Source of the DNA: Actinomycetota bacterium | GTDB lineage: Bacteria; Actinomycetota; Humimicrobiia; Humimicrobiales; Humimicrobiaceae | Direction of reading: 5' to 3' | DNA: 7,713 nucleotides | Assembly (NCBI GenBank): GCA_018897225.1 | Contig: JAHILC010000098.1 | Coordinates: 1-7,713 of the forward strand | Part shown: piece by piece, positions 5,407-7,713 of the stretch | How positions within the stretch are numbered: the first letter of the stretch is position 1 | Layout: every line of letters starts with the position of its first letter | Translations under genes and position numbers: made by a program | Notes under the pieces: model-generated | Told to the model about the DNA's origin: nothing | The model's input: the letters and a program-made list of their open reading frames with translations, nothing else | Databases searched by the model: none

Positions 5407-5480
5407 CTTTTATTTTTTTTTGTCTTATAATAAGCATTCGTACAATGGGACTGCTTTATTTATGATAGTGGCATGATTGT

Positions 5481-5554
5481 GGCGGCATAGCCAAGTGGTA
5501 TGGCAGAGGTCTGCAAAACCTTTATCCCCGGTTCGAATCCGGGTGCCGCCTCCA
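5481..5554 (+). tRNA. tRNA-Cys (anticodon GCA)
   Basis: Acceptor strands GGCGGCA (5481-5487) and TGCCGCC (5544-5550) pair fully. The anticodon stem GAGGT/ACCTT encloses CTGCAAA, giving anticodon GCA at 5513-5515. The T arm is CCCGG TTCGAAT CCGGG. Discriminator T5551, typical of tRNA-Cys, is followed by an encoded CCA (5552-5554). TATGAT at 5461-5466 is a possible -10 box, without a good -35. A detached tRNA-Gln-like 3' end lies 52 bp further on. Confidence 0.97.
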
Positions 5555-5606
5555 AATCTTAATACATCCATACATTAAAGCATCTAAATAGCAATTTAAA
5601 TATTAT

Positions 5607-5635
5607 AATTGGTTCGAATCCTTTCTCCCCAGCCA
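5607..5635 (+). repeat. Detached tRNA-Gln-like 3' end
   Basis: GGTTCGAATCC (5611-5621) followed by TTT, CTCCCCA (5625-5631), G and CCA (5633-5635) has the layout of a tRNA T loop, acceptor 3' strand, discriminator G and CCA. The implied 5' acceptor TGGGGAG fits tRNA-Gln, which characteristically begins with U. The bases before it (AATT) do not complete the T stem, and no other tRNA arms are present upstream, so this is a fragment. Its first 12 bases, AATTGGTTCGAA, and its last six, CAGCCA, recur at 6593-6604 and 6621-6626. The rest of the 5555-5889 spacer is AT-rich and empty apart from a TATAAT at 5841-5846. Confidence 0.55.
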
Positions 5636-5840
5636 CTTCAGACATACTTGTCAAAGGTATCTTAAATAAAACAACAATATAATCTAAGATTGTAAGCTTT
5701 TAATTGAGTCACTATTGTTTTCTTATTTCTAAAAAAATTAAATTAAAGTTTTAATAAACTCTCTATTTTTTAGCACATTTAACAAAAACATGATCCAAAA
5801 TATACTTTACCTAAAACTCCCCAAAAACCTATTTTTAGAA

Positions 5841-5846
5841 TATAAT
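5841..5846 (+). promoter_or_regulatory. Candidate -10 box for the three-helix membrane protein gene
   Basis: TATAAT lies 49 nt upstream of the start codon at 5890. The expected -35 region has no good match, so this is only a candidate. Confidence 0.3.
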
Positions 5847-5889
5847 AGTCATATCATTAAAATAAAATTTATATATAAAAGAGGGGGAA

Positions 5890-6297
5890 ATGATGATAGA
5901 GCAGGTTCACAACCATATTGTTTCTGAGCTTCAGCAGAATGCTCGAACAGATACAGTATTTATACTAACTGCAATTTTTCTAAACTTTTTATCTTTAGGT
6001 ATTAATTCCTCTATTGCTTCAAATTCAAGGACACAAACAAATCTTTTTATCGTTATGTTTATCCTTGTTGCGTTAGTATTGGTTGTAAATTTTATTGTAA
6101 TTTTTGGTTTACTCAAGGGTAAGCAAACAAGATTTAAACTAATAAGTGGATTGCTTAAAATGTATAAAGACCAAAACGTGGATGGCTACTATGACTCAAC
6201 TCTACTTATAAATTATAATGTCAGGTATAACCTATTCATATTTGCGGTTGTATTTACAGGAGCAATAGCTATTGCTATTCCATTTATTACAAGATGA
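5890..6297 (+). CDS. Three-helix membrane protein of unknown function
   Basis: A 135-residue protein with a strong ribosome-binding site, AGAGGGGG (5880-5887). ATG 5890 and ATG 5893 are both usable and differ by one residue. The N-terminus (EQVHNHIVSELQQNARTDTV) is polar and helical. It is followed by hydrophobic helices at about residues 22-40 (VFILTAIFLNFLSLGINSS), 50-74 (TNLFIVMFILVALVLVVNFIVIFGL) and 112-133 (NLFIFAVVFTGAIAIAIPFI). Between helices 2 and 3 is a basic cytoplasmic-looking region with KMYKDQNVDGYYDSTLL. I have the impression of a conserved small-membrane-protein family but cannot name it. The gene stands alone, flanked by empty AT-rich DNA and bracketed by two tRNA-like 3' ends (5607-5635 and 6593-6626), which raises the possibility that it arrived as a small cassette. 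Confidence 0.75.
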   Translation: MMIEQVHNHIVSELQQNARTDTVFILTAIFLNFLSLGINSSIASNSRTQTNLFIVMFILVALVLVVNFIVIFGLLKGKQTRFKLISGLLKMYKDQNVDGYYDSTLLINYNVRYNLFIFAVVFTGAIAIAIPFITR

Positions 6298-6370
6298 AAA
6301 ATATAATTGTATCATTTTTCTTCTTAAAAGATTTTATTATAATTTGATTTACCCAAATTAAAATTTGATT

Positions 6371-6390
6371 TGATCTGAGAATTCAGATTA
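6371..6390 (+). terminator. Weak hairpin downstream of the membrane protein gene
   Basis: TGATCTGA (6371-6378) and TCAGATTA (6383-6390) pair over eight positions, including one G-T, around loop GAAT. The following TAATTTAATT is only partly T-rich. It lies 74 nt after the stop at 6297 and is the only candidate terminator there. Confidence 0.3.
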
Positions 6391-6592
6391 TAATTTAATT
6401 AAAGACATATTGCTTACAAAAAGGGATGATTTTAATAGAATTTTATTTTTATTAAGAAAATTAAAAGAGGGTATTTACAATAAAAGTGGAAAAAATATTT
6501 AAATTTATTTTTTTAAAAATATTTTAAATTTCTAAAGAAAATTTTTATTTTCAATAATTTTAAATCCTCGAAATTTAATTATTTCTTCTAAG
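6391..6592. other. Very AT-rich non-coding stretch
   Basis: No coding frame or RNA gene is visible. The stretch has long A and T runs with an imperfect internal repeat: ATATTTAAATTT near 6497 and ATATTTTAAATTT near 6520. This could be curved DNA or simple drift in a low-GC genome. Confidence 0.4.
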
Positions 6593-6626
6593 AATTGGTT
6601 CGAAATTTCACACCTTGGGGCAGCCA
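6593..6626 (+). repeat. Degenerate tRNA-like 3' end, partner of 5607-5635
   Basis: AATTGGTTCGAA (6593-6604) is identical to 5607-5618, and both copies end in CAGCCA (6621-6626 here, 5630-5635 there). The middle differs, and a G-rich block TGGGG replaces the CTCCCC of the other copy, so no tRNA acceptor can form. It may be a decayed second copy of a tRNA-derived site flanking the gene at 5890-6297, or coincidence built on the conserved GGTTCGAA T-loop motif. Confidence 0.3.
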
Positions 6627-6658
6627 AAAATGTAAAAATATTAAATTGGGTAAATTTT

Positions 6659-6760
6659 TTAGCAGGGAGGGTTGGCGCCTCCATACCCAATGCATTCATC
6701 AGTAGCGTAAATTTTTTCTATTTCATCAAGGTCTTTTAATACACTTTTAGATATTTGGAA
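6659..6760 (-). pseudogene. Possible C-terminal coding remnant ending in CIGYGGANPPC
   Basis: A minus-strand frame runs from just after a TAA to the stop at 6659-6661. It reads FQISKSVLKDLDEIEKIY, then ATDECIGYGGANPPC. It has protein-like composition and stands out from the AT-rich flank, but contains no start codon. The end resembles an iron-sulfur motif of the form CxxCGxCxPPC in which two cysteines have been lost (Y and A in their places). This might be a decayed ferredoxin-like tail of a larger enzyme. It lies downstream of the slipin gene on the same strand. With only 33 codons, chance cannot be excluded. Confidence 0.3.
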
Positions 6761-6794
6761 TTACATATATATTTTACCTATTATCTAACCTGAT

Positions 6795-7559
6795 TTATTT
6801 CTTATCTGACATTTTATTTATAAAGGCCTGCAGCAAATCAATAGGAACAGGGAATACTATTGTAGAATTCTGCTCGGATGCAATTTCTTTAAGGGTTTGA
6901 AGAAATCTTAATTGAATGGACGCCGGGAATTTTGTTAAGATTTCAGCAGCAGCAGATAATTTCTCAGATGCCTGCAGTTCGCCTTCAGCATTAATTATCT
7001 TTGCTCTTCTTTCTCTTTCAGCTTCTGCCTGTCTTGCAAAAGCTCTTTGGATTGTCTGTGGAAGCTCTACATCTTTAATTTCCACTATGGAAACCTTAAC
7101 GCCCCATGGATCTGTCTGTTCATCTATAATAACCTGCAGTTCTTTATTTAGCTTATCTCTGGCTGAAAGCAATTCGTCAAGTTCTGCCTGGCCAAGTACG
7201 CTTCTAAGAGTGGTCTGAGATATCTGTGAAGTTGCAACTCTATAATTCTCAATTGATATTACACTTTTTTCAGGATCCATTACCCTGAAATAAGCAACTG
7301 CATTAACTTTCACTGGTACATTATCCTTCGTAATAATATCCTGTGGAGGAACATCCAGCGTTACAGTTCTTAAATCAACCTTTATCATTTTATCGGCAAA
7401 AGGAATTATCAGAAAAATACCAGGACCTCTTGTTGCGCTTAAGCGCCCGAACCTGAATATAACGCCTCTTTCATATTCCCTCAATATTTTTATGGATGAA
7501 GGCAGTAAAATCATTAGTAGAATGAATCCAGCTACACCCAATACTATTCCTAATATCAT
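6795..7559 (-). CDS. Slipin / SPFH (band 7) membrane protein
   Basis: A 254-residue stomatin-like protein. An N-terminal hydrophobic anchor (about residues 2-24, [20 protein letters not shown]) is followed by the SPFH domain: [45 protein letters not shown] and [17 protein letters not shown]. It continues through [18 protein letters not shown] to a coiled-coil part ([22 protein letters not shown], about 175-196) and a short C-terminal domain ([11 protein letters not shown]). Slipins oligomerise into membrane-associated rings or cages and are linked to membrane microdomains and proteolysis quality control. In many bacteria they pair with an NfeD-family partner, but none is visible here. AGGAGG (7565-7570) lies 5 nt from the ATG, a strong start. 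Length and motifs appear complete. Confidence 0.93.
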   Translation of the reverse strand: MILGIVLGVAGFILLMILLPSSIKILREYERGVIFRFGRLSATRGPGIFLIIPFADKMIKVDLRTVTLDVPPQDIITKDNVPVKVNAVAYFRVMDPEKSVISIENYRVATSQISQTTLRSVLGQAELDELLSARDKLNKELQVIIDEQTDPWGVKVSIVEIKDVELPQTIQRAFARQAEAERERRAKIINAEGELQASEKLSAAAEILTKFPASIQLRFLQTLKEIASEQNSTIVFPVPIDLLQAFINKMSDKK

Positions 7560-7618
7560 GCAAACCTCCTATATTTATTATTAGTATTTATAATTTCAAT
7601 CCTTATATTTCTTTTTTT

Positions 7619-7624
7619 ATTATA
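7619..7624 (-). promoter_or_regulatory. Candidate -10 box of the slipin gene
   Basis: On the minus strand TATAAT (7624 to 7619) lies about 60 nt upstream of the slipin ATG. The -35 position is occupied by a poor match next to a T-run. The rest of 7571-7713 is AT-rich and shows no gene. Confidence 0.4.
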
Positions 7625-7713
7625 CAACATTAAAAAAAAAACAGGATTTTTAATTTTATATTTTATTTAAATATTTGCTACAATATCCCTTAGAATTAAA
7701 ATAATTAAATTAG

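Noticed and set aside
6480..6592. Repeat array or replication origin in the AT-rich stretch
   Set aside because: Repeats are imperfect and made of plain A/T runs. No iterons, DnaA-box clusters or regular spacers are seen, and no CRISPR-like repeats occur anywhere in the window.
6916..7218. Plus-strand open frame of 100 codons
   Set aside because: It is the antisense shadow of the slipin gene, which has clear SPFH motifs and a strong ribosome-binding site.

Overview
The window is low-GC bacterial DNA. Shine-Dalgarno sites of the AGGAGG or AAGGA type precede several genes, and both tRNA genes encode their own CCA. A radical-SAM enzyme of the AmrS type, group IIC intron sequence and IS200/IS605 sequence fit an anaerobic Clostridia-like or similar AT-rich lineage. 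I cannot name the organism more closely from sequence alone.

Layout from left to right. Positions 1-347 hold the tail of a family 5 (Dpp/Opp-type) solute-binding protein that stops far too early. A strong promoter (TTGACA, 17 bp, TAGAAT) then drives tRNA-Leu(GAG) at 407-495. Its last 22 bases recur exactly 170 bp downstream, and the gap holds a GC-rich, strongly foldable island (540-652). A two-gene unit follows: a small DUF5678-like protein (821-1030) and a retropepsin-like aspartic protease (1037-1457) broken by a 13-bp tandem duplication. Next is an apparent operon of a PadR regulator, a TauE/SafE (TSUP) permease and a small cysteine-containing protein of unknown function (1743-3284).

Positions 3285-4230 are a scar region. 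On the minus strand lie a truncated small membrane gene and an intact one (3666-3968). The intact gene is followed by an intrinsic terminator, and immediately after that comes the 5' end of a group IIC intron whose remainder is missing. The truncated gene is cut off by the right end of an IS200/IS605-type element carrying a tnpB tail. The AmrS radical-SAM gene (4357-5406) follows, then tRNA-Cys(GCA) (5481-5554), a tRNA-Gln-like 3' end without its 5' half, and a three-helix membrane protein (5890-6297). A gene-poor AT-rich stretch contains another tRNA-like 3' end and a minus-strand coding remnant. The window closes with a slipin/band-7 membrane protein on the minus strand (6795-7559).

The ordinary genes are membrane transport (SBP, TSUP), membrane organisation (slipin) and an accessory radical-SAM enzyme; they form no single pathway. 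The recurring theme is mobile-DNA scars: duplicated or detached tRNA 3' ends, a terminator-docked IIC intron remnant, an IS605 end, and several truncated or frameshifted genes. The best candidate for something undescribed is the 170-bp tRNA-Leu-bounded structured mini-element at 475-666.
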